From Auanema rhodensis (Eukaryota; Nematoda; Chromadorea; Rhabditida; Rhabditidae): DNA of 64,000 bases. Made by a program: the position numbers and the translations under genes. Under the pieces are notes generated by a model. The model did not search any database. It saw only the letters and a list, made by a program, of their open reading frames with translations, and was not told where the DNA came from. Below are positions 23,101 through 36,250 of this stretch, one piece after another (positions within the stretch are counted from its first letter, which is position 1; every line of letters starts with the position of its first letter). The stretch spans positions 25,683,638 through 25,747,637 of the forward strand of contig OZ059900.1 in the NCBI GenBank assembly GCA_964057225.1, given 5' to 3'.

Positions 23101-25307
23101 GGGGCGTGCCCTCAGAATATGCTAATTTCCTTAATTTTCTAACCCCTGTTTTTTTGTCGTGAAAGTGGAACTAGACGTTGTACAAACAATTTTGAGCTAG
23201 GTTTCATTGACATTGCATGAGTTTGAACACATGAAATCGTAAGTCAAAACCTTGTTTACAGCGAAATTTCCAAAAACTGGTTTTCCAGCATAATACAATA
23301 TTTCTCATGGGAAATACTGTGTTTTTATATTTTTCTAGTGTTCAGCATGTAAAATGCTTCATTTTAGTATGTAACACGCTGAAATTCGTTGCATTTGACG
23401 ACTCATATGAACAAAAATTGATTTAATCAATATTAGCCATAAGGGGCGTGCCCTCAGAATATGCTAATTTCCTTAATTTTCTAACCCCTGTTTTTTTGTC
23501 GTGAAAGTGGAACTAGACGTTGTACGAACAATTTTGAGCTAGTTTTCATTGACATTGCATGAGTTTGAACACATGCAATCGTAAGTCAAAACCTTGTTTA
23601 CAGCGAAATTTCCAAAAACTGGTTTTCCAGCATAATAAAATATTTCTCATGGGAAAAACTGTGTTTTTGTATTTTTTTAATGTTCAGCATGTAGAATGCT
23701 TCATTTTGATATGTAAAACGCTGAAATTCGTTGCATTTGACGACTCATATGAACAAAAATCGATTTTATCAATATTAGCCATAAGGGGCGTGCCCTCAGA
23801 ATATGCTAATTTCCTTAATTTTCTAACCCCTGTTTTTTTGTCGTGAAAGTGGAACTAGACGTTGTACGAACAATTTTGAGCTAGGTTTCATTGACATTGC
23901 ACGAGTTTGAACACATGAAATCGTAAGTCAAAACCTTGTTTACAGCGAAATTTCCAAAAACTGGTTTTCCAGCATAATAAAATATTTCTCATGGGAAATA
24001 CAGTGTTTTTGTATTTTTTTAGTGTTCAGCATGTAAAATGCTTTATTTTAATATGTAACACGCTGAAATTCGTTGCATTTGACGACTCATATGAACAAAA
24101 ATCGATTTAATCAATATTAGCCATAAGGGGCGTGCCCTCAGAATATGCTAATTTCCTTAATTTTCTAACCCCTGTTTTTTTGTCGTGAAAGTGGAACTAG
24201 ACGTTGTACGAACAATTTTGAGCTAAGTTTCATTGACATTGCATGAGTTTGAACACATGAAATCGTAAGTCAAAACCTTGTTTACATCGAAATTTCCAAA
24301 AACTGGTTTTCCAGCATAATAAAATATTTCTCATGAGAAATACTGTGTTTTTGTATTTTTTTAATGTTCAGCATGTAAAATGCTTCATTTTGATATGTGA
24401 AACGCTGAAATTCGTTGCATTTGACGACTCATATGAACAAAAATCGATTTTATCAATATTAGCCATAAGGGGCGTGCCCTCAGAATATGCTAATTTCCTT
24501 AATTTTCTAACCCCTGTTTTTTTGTCGTGAAAGTGGAACTAGACGTTGTACGAACAATTTTGAGCTAGGTTTCATTGACATTGCATGAGTTTGAAAAAAT
24601 GAAATCGTAAGTCAAAACCTTGTTTACAGCGAAATTTCCAAAAACTGGTTTTCCAGCATAATAAAATATTTCTCAAGGGAAAAACTGTGTTTTTATATTT
24701 TTCTAGTGTTCAGCATGTAAAATGCTTCATTTTAGTATGTAACACGCTGAAATTCCTTGCATTTGACGACTCATATGAACAAAAATCGATTTAATCAATA
24801 TTAACCATAAGGGGCGTGCCCTCAGAATATGCTAATTTCCTTAATTTTCTAACCCCTGTTTTTTTGTCGTGAAAGTGGAACTAGACGTTGTACGAACAAT
24901 TTTGAGCTAGGTTTCATTGACATTGCATGAGTTTGAACACATGAAATCGTAAGTCAAAACCTTGTTTACAGCGAAATTTCCAAAAACTGGTTTTCCAGCA
25001 TAATACAATATTTCTCATGGGAAATACTGTGTTTTTATATTTTTCTAGTGTTCAGCATGTAAAATGCTTCATTTTAGTATGTAACACGCTGAAATTCGTT
25101 GCATTTGACGACTCATATGAACAAAAATCGATTTTATCAATATTAGCCATAAGGGGCGTGCCCTCAGAATATGCTAATTTCCTTAATTTTCTAACCCCTG
25201 TTTTTTTGTCGTGAAAGTGGAACTAGACGTTGTACGAACAATTTTGAGCTAGGTTTCATTGACATTGCATGAGTTTGAACACATGAAATCGTAAGTCAAA
25301 ACCTTGT
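20179..25307 (+). repeat. 15-unit higher-order repeat, copy 1 (units 60-74), 5129 bp
   Basis: The order is B1, H, D', F-chimera (T6), B1, A2, C2, C (T245, A317), A (A271), G (GCTAGTTTTC), E/D chimera (ends GCACGAG), F, D (GTGAAAC, ends GAAAAAATG), I (ATTAACC), G2. All of these private markers recur in the next 5129 bp in the same order. Comparing landmark by landmark, the only differences I found are two bases near the end of the last unit (CAATTTTGAG here, CAGTTCTGAG in the second copy). The copies must therefore have separated very recently, or one may be an assembly duplicate. Confidence 0.93.
21205..21545 (+). repeat. 341-bp unit, T6 variant (unit 63)
   Basis: The T run is shortened to six. 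This is a chimeric unit with A63 and T80, as in class F, but GTAGAATGCTTC at 95-106 and C120. It is fourth in the first copy of the 15-unit duplication. Confidence 0.93.
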
Positions 25308-28300
25308 TTACAGCGAAATTTCCAAAAACTGGTTTTCCAGCATAATAAAATATTTCTCATGGGAAATACTGTGTTTTTGTATTTTTCTAGTGTTCAGAAT
25401 GTAGAATGCTTCATTTTAGTATGTAACACGCTGAAATTCGTTGCATTTGACGACTCATATGAACAAAAATCGATTTAATCAATATTAGCCATAAGGAGCG
25501 TGCCCTCAGAATATGCTAATTTCCTTAATTTTCTAACCCCTGTTTTTTTGTCGTGAAAGTGGAACTAGACGTTGTACGAACAGTTTTGAGCTAGGTTTCA
25601 TTGACATTGCATGAGTTTGAACACATGAAATCGTAAGTCAAAACCTTGTTTACAGCGAAATTTCCAAAAACTGGTTTTCCAGCATAATAAAATATTTCTC
25701 ATGGGAAATACTGTGTTTTTGTATTTTTCTAGTGTTCAGCATGTAAAATGCTTTATTTTAATATGTAACACGCTGGAATTCGTTGCATTTGACGACTCAT
25801 ATGAACAAAAATCGATTTAATCAATATTAGCCATAAGGGGCGTGCCCTCAGAATATGCTAATTTCCTTAATTTTCTAACCCCTGTTTTTTTGTCGTGAAA
25901 GTGGAACTAGACGTTGTACGAACAATTTTGAGCTAAGTTTCATTGACATTGCATGAGTTTGAACACATGAAATCGTAAGTCAAAACCTTGTTTACATCGA
26001 AATTTCCAAAAACTGGTTTTCCAGCATAATAAAATATTTCTCATGAGAAATACTGTGTTTTTGTATTTTTTTAATGTTCAGCATGTAGAATGGTTCATTT
26101 TGATATGTAAAACGCTGAAATTCGTTGCATTTGACGACTCATATGAACAAAAATCGATTTTATCAATATTAGCCATAAGGGGCGTGCCCTCAGAATATGC
26201 TAATTTCCTTAATTTTCTAACCCCTGTTTTTTTGTCGTGAAAGTGGAACTAGACGTTGTACGAACAATTTTGAGCTAGGTTTCATTGACATTGCATGAGT
26301 TTGAACACATGAAATCGTAAGTCAAAACCTTGTTTACAGCGAAATTTCCAAAAACTGGTTTTCCAGCATAATAAAATATTTCTCATGGGAAATACAGTGT
26401 TTTTGTATTTTTTTAGTGTTCAGCATGTAGAATGCTTCATTTTAGTATGTAACACGCTGAAATTCGTTGCATTTGACGACTCATATGAACAAAAATCGAT
26501 TTAATCAATATTAGCCATAAGGGGCGTGCCCTCAGAATATGCTAATTTCCTTAATTTTCTAACCCCTGTTTTTTGTCGTGAAAGTGGAACTAGACGTTGT
26601 ACGAACAATTTTGAGCTAGGTTTCATTGACATTGCATGAGTTTGAACACATGAAATCGTAAGTCAAAACCTTGTTTACAGCGAAATTTCCAAAAACTGGT
26701 TTTCCAGCATAATACAATATTTCTCATGGGAAATACTGTGTTTTTGTATTTTTCTAGTGTTCAGAATGTAGAATGCTTCATTTTAGTATGTAACACGCTG
26801 AAATTCGTTGCATTTGACGACTCATATGAACAAAAATCGATTTAATCAATATTAGCCATAAGGAGCGTGCCCTCAGAATATGCTAATTTCCTTAATTTTC
26901 TAACCCCTGTTTTTTTGTCGTGAAAGTGGAACTAGACGTTGTACGAACAATTTTGAGCTAGGTTTCATTGACATTGCATGAGTTTGAACACATGAAATCG
27001 TAAGTCAAAACCTTGTTTACAGCGAAATTTCCAAAAACTGGTTTTCCAGCATAATAAAATATTTCTCATGGGAAATACTGTGTTTTTGTATTTTTTTAGT
27101 GTTCAGCATGTAAAATGCGTCATTTTAGTATGTAAAACGCTGAAATTCGTTGCATTTGACGACTCATATGAACAAAAAGCGATTTAATCAATATTATCCA
27201 TAAGGGGCGTGCCCTCAGAATATGCTAATTTCCTTAATTTTCTAACCCCTGTTTTTTTGTCGTGAAAGTGGAACTAGACGTTGTACGAACAATTTTGAGC
27301 TAGGTTTCATTGACATTGCATGAGTTTGAACACATGCAATCGTAAGTCAAAACCTTGTTTACAGCGAAATTTCCAAAAACTGGTTTTCCAGCATAATAAA
27401 TTATTTCTCATGGGAAATACTGTGTTTTTGTATTTTTCTAGTGTTCAGCATGTAGAATGCTTCATTTTAGTATGTAACACGCTGAAATTCGTTGCATTTG
27501 ACGACTCATATGAACAAAAATCGATTTAATCAATATTAGCCATAAGGGGCGTGCCCTCAGAATATGCTAATTTCCTTAATTTTCTAACCCCTGTTTTTTT
27601 GTCGTGAAAGTGGAACTAGACGTTGTACGAACAATTTTGAGCTAGGTTTCATTGACATTGCATGAGTTTGAACACATGAAATCGTAAGTCAAAACCTTGT
27701 TTACAGCGAAATTTCCAAAAACTGGTTTTCCAGCATAATAAAATATTTCTCATGGGAAATACTGTGTTTTTGTATTTTTCTAGTGTTCAGCATGTAAAAT
27801 GCTTCATTTTAGTATGTAACACGCTGAAATTCGTTGCATTTGACGACTCATATGAACAAAAATCGATTTAATCAATATTAGCCATAAGGGGCGTGCCCTC
27901 AGAATATGCTAATTTCCTTAATTTTCTAACCCCTGTTTTTTTGTTGTGAAAGTGGAACTAGACGTTGTACGAACAATTTTGAGCTAGGTTTCATTGACAT
28001 TGCATGAGTTTGAACAAATGAAATCGTAAGTCAAAACCTTGTTTACATCGAAATTTCCAAAAACTGGTTTTCCAGCATAATAAAATATTTCTCATGGGAA
28101 ATACTGTGTTTTTGTATTTTTTTAGTGTTCAGCATGTAAAATGCGTCATTTTAGTATGTAAAACGCTGAAATTCGTTGCATTTGACGACTCATATGAACA
28201 AAAATCGATTTTATCAATATTAGCCATAAGGGGCGTGCCCTCAGAATATGCTAATTTCCTTAATTTTCTAACCCCTGTTTTTTTGTCGTGAAAGTGGAAC

Positions 28301-30436
28301 TAGACGTTGTACAAACAATTTTGAGCTAGGTTTCATTGACATTGCATGAGTTTGAACACATGAAATCGTAAGTCAAAACCTTGTTTACAGCGAAATTTCC
28401 AAAAACTGGTTTTCCAGCATAATACAATATTTCTCATGGGAAATACTGTGTTTTTATATTTTTCTAGTGTTCAGCATGTAAAATGCTTCATTTTAGTATG
28501 TAACACGCTGAAATTCGTTGCATTTGACGACTCATATGAACAAAAATTGATTTAATCAATATTAGCCATAAGGGGCGTGCCCTCAGAATATGCTAATTTC
28601 CTTAATTTTCTAACCCCTGTTTTTTTGTCGTGAAAGTGGAACTAGACGTTGTACGAACAATTTTGAGCTAGTTTTCATTGACATTGCATGAGTTTGAACA
28701 CATGCAATCGTAAGTCAAAACCTTGTTTACAGCGAAATTTCCAAAAACTGGTTTTCCAGCATAATAAAATATTTCTCATGGGAAAAACTGTGTTTTTGTA
28801 TTTTTTTAATGTTCAGCATGTAGAATGCTTCATTTTGATATGTAAAACGCTGAAATTCGTTGCATTTGACGACTCATATGAACAAAAATCGATTTTATCA
28901 ATATTAGCCATAAGGGGCGTGCCCTCAGAATATGCTAATTTCCTTAATTTTCTAACCCCTGTTTTTTTGTCGTGAAAGTGGAACTAGACGTTGTACGAAC
29001 AATTTTGAGCTAGGTTTCATTGACATTGCACGAGTTTGAACACATGAAATCGTAAGTCAAAACCTTGTTTACAGCGAAATTTCCAAAAACTGGTTTTCCA
29101 GCATAATAAAATATTTCTCATGGGAAATACAGTGTTTTTGTATTTTTTTAGTGTTCAGCATGTAAAATGCTTTATTTTAATATGTAACACGCTGAAATTC
29201 GTTGCATTTGACGACTCATATGAACAAAAATCGATTTAATCAATATTAGCCATAAGGGGCGTGCCCTCAGAATATGCTAATTTCCTTAATTTTCTAACCC
29301 CTGTTTTTTTGTCGTGAAAGTGGAACTAGACGTTGTACGAACAATTTTGAGCTAAGTTTCATTGACATTGCATGAGTTTGAACACATGAAATCGTAAGTC
29401 AAAACCTTGTTTACATCGAAATTTCCAAAAACTGGTTTTCCAGCATAATAAAATATTTCTCATGAGAAATACTGTGTTTTTGTATTTTTTTAATGTTCAG
29501 CATGTAAAATGCTTCATTTTGATATGTGAAACGCTGAAATTCGTTGCATTTGACGACTCATATGAACAAAAATCGATTTTATCAATATTAGCCATAAGGG
29601 GCGTGCCCTCAGAATATGCTAATTTCCTTAATTTTCTAACCCCTGTTTTTTTGTCGTGAAAGTGGAACTAGACGTTGTACGAACAATTTTGAGCTAGGTT
29701 TCATTGACATTGCATGAGTTTGAAAAAATGAAATCGTAAGTCAAAACCTTGTTTACAGCGAAATTTCCAAAAACTGGTTTTCCAGCATAATAAAATATTT
29801 CTCAAGGGAAAAACTGTGTTTTTATATTTTTCTAGTGTTCAGCATGTAAAATGCTTCATTTTAGTATGTAACACGCTGAAATTCCTTGCATTTGACGACT
29901 CATATGAACAAAAATCGATTTAATCAATATTAACCATAAGGGGCGTGCCCTCAGAATATGCTAATTTCCTTAATTTTCTAACCCCTGTTTTTTTGTCGTG
30001 AAAGTGGAACTAGACGTTGTACGAACAATTTTGAGCTAGGTTTCATTGACATTGCATGAGTTTGAACACATGAAATCGTAAGTCAAAACCTTGTTTACAG
30101 CGAAATTTCCAAAAACTGGTTTTCCAGCATAATACAATATTTCTCATGGGAAATACTGTGTTTTTATATTTTTCTAGTGTTCAGCATGTAAAATGCTTCA
30201 TTTTAGTATGTAACACGCTGAAATTCGTTGCATTTGACGACTCATATGAACAAAAATCGATTTTATCAATATTAGCCATAAGGGGCGTGCCCTCAGAATA
30301 TGCTAATTTCCTTAATTTTCTAACCCCTGTTTTTTTGTCGTGAAAGTGGAACTAGACGTTGTACGAACAGTTCTGAGCTAGGTTTCATTGACATTGCATG
30401 AGTTTGAACACATGAAATCGTAAGTCAAAACCTTGT
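25308..30436 (+). repeat. 15-unit higher-order repeat, copy 2 (units 75-89), 5129 bp
   Basis: This is a direct tandem copy of 20179-25307. The last unit carries CAGTTCTGAG, which is also in unit 91. So after, or together with, the 15-unit duplication, a local G2-C dimer was duplicated at its right end. Confidence 0.93.
26334..26674 (+). repeat. 341-bp unit, T6 variant (unit 78)
   Basis: This is the exact positional duplicate of unit 63 in the second copy of the 15-unit duplication. It explains why that repeat is 5129 bp and not 5130. Confidence 0.93.
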
Positions 30437-31462
30437 TTACAGCGAAATTTCCAAAAACTGGTTTTCCAGCATAATAAAATATTTCTCATGGGAAATACTG
30501 TGTTTTTGTATTTTTCTAGTGTTCAGCATGTAAAATGCTTCATTTTAGTATGTAACACGCTGAAATTCGTTGCATTTGACGACTCATATGAACAAAAATC
30601 GATTTAATCAATATTAGCCATAAGGGGCGTGCCCTCAGAATATGCTAATTTCCTTAATTTTCTAACCCCTGTTTTTTTGTCGTGAAAGTGGAACTAGACG
30701 TTGTACGAACAATTTTGAGCTAGGTTTCATTGACATTGCATGAGTTTGAACACATGAAATCGTAAGTCAAAACCTTGTTTACAGCGAAATTTCCAAAAAC
30801 TGGTTTTCCAGCATAATACAATATTTCTCATGGGAAATACTGTGTTTTTATATTTTTCTAGTGTTCAGCATGTAAAATGCTTCATTTTAGTATGTAACAC
30901 GCTGAAATTCGTTGCATTTGACGACTCATATGAACAAAAATCGATTTTATCAATATTAGCCATAAGGGGCGTGCCCTCAGAATATGCTAATTTCCTTAAT
31001 TTTCTAACCCCTGTTTTTTTGTCGTGAAAGTGGAACTAGACGTTGTACGAACAGTTCTGAGCTAGGTTTCATTGACATTGCATGAGTTTGAACACATGAA
31101 ATCGTAAGTCAAAACCTTGTTTACAGCGAAATTTCCAAAAACTGGTTTTCCAGCATAATAAAATATTTCTCATGGGAAATACTGTGTTTTTGTATTTTTC
31201 TAGTGTTCAGCATGTAAAATGCTTCATTTTAGTATGTAACACGCTGAAATTCGTTGCATTTGACGACTCATATGAACAAAAATCGATTTAATCAATATTA
31301 GCCATAAGGGGCGTGCCCTCAGAATATGCTAATTTCCTTAATTTTCTAACCCCTGTTTTTTTGTCGTGAAAGTGGAACTAGACGTTGTACGAACAATTTT
31401 GAGCTAGGTTTCATTGACATTGCATGAGTTTGAACACATGAAATCGTAAGTCAAAACCTTGT
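30095..31462 (+). repeat. Dimer G2-C repeated twice (units 89-92)
   Basis: Units 89-90 (30095-30778) and 91-92 (30779-31462) are two copies of a 684-bp G2-C dimer. Both G2 units share the rare CAGTTCTGAG ending, so this is a recent tandem duplication of two units. It lies directly right of the 15-unit repeats. Confidence 0.88.
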
Positions 31463-33172
31463 TTACAGCGAAATTTCCAAAAACTGGTTTTCCAGCATAA
31501 TAAAATATTTCTCATGGGAAATACAGTGTTTTTGTATTTTTTTAGTGTTCAGCATGTAAAATGCGTCATTTTAGTATGTAAAACGCTGAAATTCGTTGCA
31601 TTTGACGACTCATATGAACAAAAATCGATTTTATCAATATTAGCCATAAGGGGCGTGCCCTCAGATAATGCTAATTTCCTTAATTTTCTAACCCCTGTTT
31701 TTTTGTCGTGAAAGTGGAACTAGACGTTGTACGAACAATTTTGAGCTAGGTTTCATTGACATTGCATGAGTTTGAACACATGAAATCGTAAGTCAAAACC
31801 TTGTTTACAGCGAAATTTCCAAAAACTGGTTTTCCAGCATAATAAAATATTTCTCAAGGGAAAAACTGTGTTTTTATATTTTTCTAGTGTTCAGCATGTA
31901 AAATGCTTCATTTTAGTATGTAACACGGTGAAATTCCTTGCATTTGACGACTCATATGAACAAAAATTGATTTAATCAATATTAGCCATAAGGGGCGTGC
32001 CCTCAGAATATGCTAATTTCCTTAATTTTCTAACCCCTGTTTTTTTGTCGTGAAAGTGGAACTAGACGTTGTACGAACAATTTTGAGCTAGGTTTCATTG
32101 ACATTGCATGAGTTTGAACACATGCAATCGTAAGTCAAAACCTTGTTTACAGCGAAATTTCCAAAAACTGGTTTTCCAGCATAATAAAATATTTCTCATG
32201 GGAAAAACTGTGTTTTTGTATTTTTTTAATGTTCAGCATGTAGAATGCTTCATTTTGATATGTAAAACGCTGAAATTCGTTGCATTTGACGACTCATATG
32301 AACAAAAATCGATTTTATCAATATTAGCCATAAGGGGCGTGCCCTCAGAATATGCTAATTTCCTTAATTTTCTAACCCCTGTTTTTTTGTCGTGAAAGTG
32401 GAACTAGACGTTGTACGAACAATTTTGAGCTAGGTTTCATTGACATTGCATGAGTTTGAACACATGAAATCGTAAGTCAAAACCTTGTTTACAGCGAAAT
32501 TTCCAAAAACTGGTTTTCCAGCATAATAAAATATTTCTCATGGGAAATACAGTGTTTTTGTATTTTTTTAGTGTTCAGCATGTAAAATGCTTTATTTTAA
32601 TATGTAACACGCTGAAATTCGTTGCATTTGACGACTCATATGAACAAAAATCGATTTAATCAATATTAGCCATAAGGGGCGTGCCCTCAGAATATGCTAA
32701 TTTCCTTAATTTTCTAACCCCTGTTTTTTTGTCGTGAAAGTGGAACTAGACGTTGTACGAACAATTTTGAGCTAAGTTTCATTGACATTGCATGAGTTTG
32801 AACACATGAAATCGTAAGTCAAAACCTTGTTTACATCGAAATTTCCAAAAACTGGTTTTCCAGCATAATAAAATATTTCTCATGAGAAATACTGTGTTTT
32901 TGTATTTTTTTAATGTTCAGCATGTAAAATGCTTCATTTTGATATGTAAAACGCTGAAATTCGTTGCATTTGACGACTCATATGAACAAAAATCGATTTT
33001 ATCAATATTAGCCATAAGGGGCGTGCCCTCAGAATATGCTAATTTCCTTAATTTTCTAACCCCTGTTTTTTTGTCGTGAAAGTGGAACTAGACGTTGTAC
33101 GAACAATTTTGAGCTAGGTTTCATTGACATTGCATGAGTTTGAACACATGAAATCGTAAGTCAAAACCTTGT
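31463..33172 (+). repeat. Five-unit block A-I'-E/D-F-D (units 93-97)
   Basis: The A unit has the private order TCAGATAATGC instead of TCAGAATATGC. The I' unit has CTCAAGGG, ACGGTG and TTCCTTGC. The E/D unit is the same chimera as units 70 and 85 but without GCACGAG. The block is followed by a longer version of the same series at 33173-35566. Confidence 0.85.
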
Positions 33173-35566
33173 TTACAGCGAAATTTCCAAAAACTGGTTT
33201 TCCAGCATAATAAAATATTTCTCATGGGAAATACAGTGTTTTTGTATTTTTTTAGTGTTCAGCATGTAAAATGCGTCATTTTAGTATGTAAAACGCTGAA
33301 ATTCGTTGCATTTGACGACTCATATGAACAAAAATCGATTTTATCAATATTAGCCATAAGGGGCGTGCCCTCAGATAATGCTAATTTCCTTAATTTTCTA
33401 ACCCCTGTTTTTTTGTCGTGAAAGTGGAACTAGACGTTGTACGAACAATTTTGAGCTAGGTTTCATTGACATTGCATGAGTTTGAACACATGAAATCGTA
33501 AGTCAAAACCTTGTTTACAGCGAAATTTCCAAAAACTGGTTTTCCAGCATAATAAAATATTTCTCAAGGGAAAAACTGTGTTTTTATATTTTTCTAGTGT
33601 TCAGCATGTAAAATGCTTCATTTTAGTATGTAACACGGTGAAATTCCTTGCATTTGACGACTCATATGAACAAAAATTGATTTAATCAATATTAGCCATA
33701 AGGGGCGTGCCCTCAGAATATGCTAATTTCCTTAATTTTCTAACCCCTGTTTTTTTGTCGTGAAAGTGGAACTAGACGTTGTACAAACAATTTTGAGCTA
33801 GGTTTCATTGACATTGCATGAGTTTGAACACATGAAATCGTAAGTCAAAACCTTGTTTACAGCGAAATTTCCAAAAACTGGTTTTCCAGCATAATACAAT
33901 ATTTCTCATGGGAAATACTGTGTTTTTATATTTTTCTAGTGTTCAGCATGTAAAATGCTTCATTTTAGTATGTAACACGCTGAAATTCGTTGCATTTGAC
34001 GACTCATATGAACAAAAATCGATTTTATCAATATTAGCCATAAGGGGCGTGCCCTCAGAATATGCTAATTTCCTTAATTTTCTAACCCCTGTTTTTTTGT
34101 CGTGAAAGTGGAACTAGACGTCGTACGAACAATTTTGAGCTAGGTTTCATTGACATTGCATGAGTTTGAACACATGCAATCGTAAGTCAAAACCTTGTTT
34201 ACAGCGAAATTTCCAAAAACTGGTTTTCCAGCATAATAAAATATTTCTCATGGGAAAAACTGTGTTTTTGTATTTTTTTAATGTTCAGCATGTAGAATGC
34301 TTCATTTTGATATGTAAAACGCTGAAATTCGTTGCATTTGACGACTCATATGAACAAAAATCGATTTTATCAATATTAGCCATAAGGGGCGTGCCCTCAG
34401 AATATGCTAATTTCCTTAATTTTCTAACCCCTGTTTTTTTGTCGTGAAAGTGGAACTAGACGTTGTACGAACAATTTTGAGCTAGGTTTCATTGACATTG
34501 CATGAGTTTGAACACATGAAATCGTAAGTCAAAACCTTGTTTACAGCGAAATTTCCAAAAACTGGTTTTCCAGCATAATAAAATATTTCTCATGGGAAAT
34601 ACAGTGTTTTTGTATTTTTTTAGTGTTCAGCATGTAAAATGCTTTATTTTAATATGTAACACGCTGAAATTCGTTGCATTTGACGACTCATATGAACAAA
34701 AATCGATTTAATCAATATTAGCCATAAGGGGCGTGCCCTCAGAATATGCTAATTTCCTTAATTTTCTAACCCCTGTTTTTTTGTCGTGAAAGTGGAACTA
34801 GACGTTGTACGAACAATTTTGAGCTAAGTTTCATTGACATTGCATGAGTTTGAACACATGAAATCGTAAGTCAAAACCTTGTTTACATCGAAATTTCCAA
34901 AAACTGGTTTTCCAGCATAATAAAATATTTCTCATGAGAAATACTGTGTTTTTGTATTTTTTTAATGTTCAGCATGTAAAATGCTTCATTTTGATATGTA
35001 AAACGCTGAAATTCGTTGCATTTGACGACTCATATGAACAAAAATCGATTTTATCAATATTAGCCATAAGGGGCGTGCCCTCAGAATATGCTAATTTCCT
35101 TAATTTTCTAACCCCTGTTTTTTTGTCGTGAAAGTGGAACTAGACGTTGTACGAACAATTTTGAGCTAGGTTTCATTGACATTGCATGAGTTTGAAAAAA
35201 TGAAATCGTAAGTCAAAACCTTGTTTACAGCGAAATTTCCAAAAACTGGTTTTCCAGCATAATAAAATATTTCTCAAGGGAAAAACTGTGTTTTTATATT
35301 TTTCTAGTGTTCAGCATGTAAAATGCTTCATTTTAGTATGTAACACGCTGAAATTCCTTGCATTTGACGACTCATATGAACAAAAATCGATTTAATCAAT
35401 ATTAACCATAAGGGGCGTGCCCTCAGAATATGCTAATTTCCTTAATTTTCTAACCCCTGTTTTTTTGTCGTGAAAGTGGAACTAGACGTTGTACGAACAA
35501 TTTTGAGCTAGGTTTCATTGACATTGCATGAGTTTGAACACATGAAATCGTAAGTCAAAACCTTGT
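33173..35566 (+). repeat. Seven-unit block A-I'-G2-E/D-F-D-I (units 98-104)
   Basis: This block is the same series as units 93-97 with a G2 inserted after I' and an I added at the end. Its right five units (33857-35566) match the order of units 69-73 and 84-88, including GAAAAAATG at the end of D and ATTAACC in I. The block therefore looks spliced from the A-I' series and the right part of the 15-unit repeat. Unit 100 has a private GACGTCGTAC. Confidence 0.83.
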
Positions 35567-36250
35567 TTACAGCGAAATTTCCAAAAACTGGTTTTCCAGC
35601 ATAATAAAATATTTCTCATGGGAAATACAGTGTTTTTGTATTTTTTTAGTGTTCAGCATGTAAAATGCGTCATTTTAGTATGTAAAACGCTGAAATTCGT
35701 TGCATTTGACGACTCATATGAACAAAAATCGATTTTATCAATATTAGCCATAAGGGGCGTGCCCTCAGATAATGCTAATTTCCTTAATTTTCTAACCCCT
35801 GTTTTTTTGTCGTGAAAGTGGAACTAGACGTTGTACGAACAATTTTGAGCTAGGTTTCATTGACATTGCATGAGTTTGAACACATGAAATCGTAAGTCAA
35901 AACCTTGTTTACAGCGAAATTTCCAAAAACTGGTTTTCCAGCATAATAAAATATTTCTCAAGGGAAAAACTGTGTTTTTATATTTTTCTAGTGTTCAGCA
36001 TGTAAAATGCTTCATTTTAGTATGTAACACGGTGAAATTCCTTGCATTTGACGACTCATATGAACAAAAATCGATTTTATCAATATTAGCCATAAGGGGC
36101 GTGCCCTCAGAATATGCTAATTTCCTTAATTTTCTAACCCCTGTTTTTTTGTCGTGAAAGTGGAACTAGACGTTGTACGAACAATTTTGAGCTAGGTTTC
36201 ATTGACATTGCATGAGTTTGAACACATGAAATCGTAAGTCAAAACCTTGT
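35567..36250 (+). repeat. Last class-rich dimer A-I' (units 105-106)
   Basis: The A unit carries TCAGATAATGC, like units 93 and 98. The I' unit carries ACGGTG but has T170 instead of T164. These are the last units with CTCAAGGG or C133. To the right only A, B and C classes and their chimeras are found. Confidence 0.82.
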
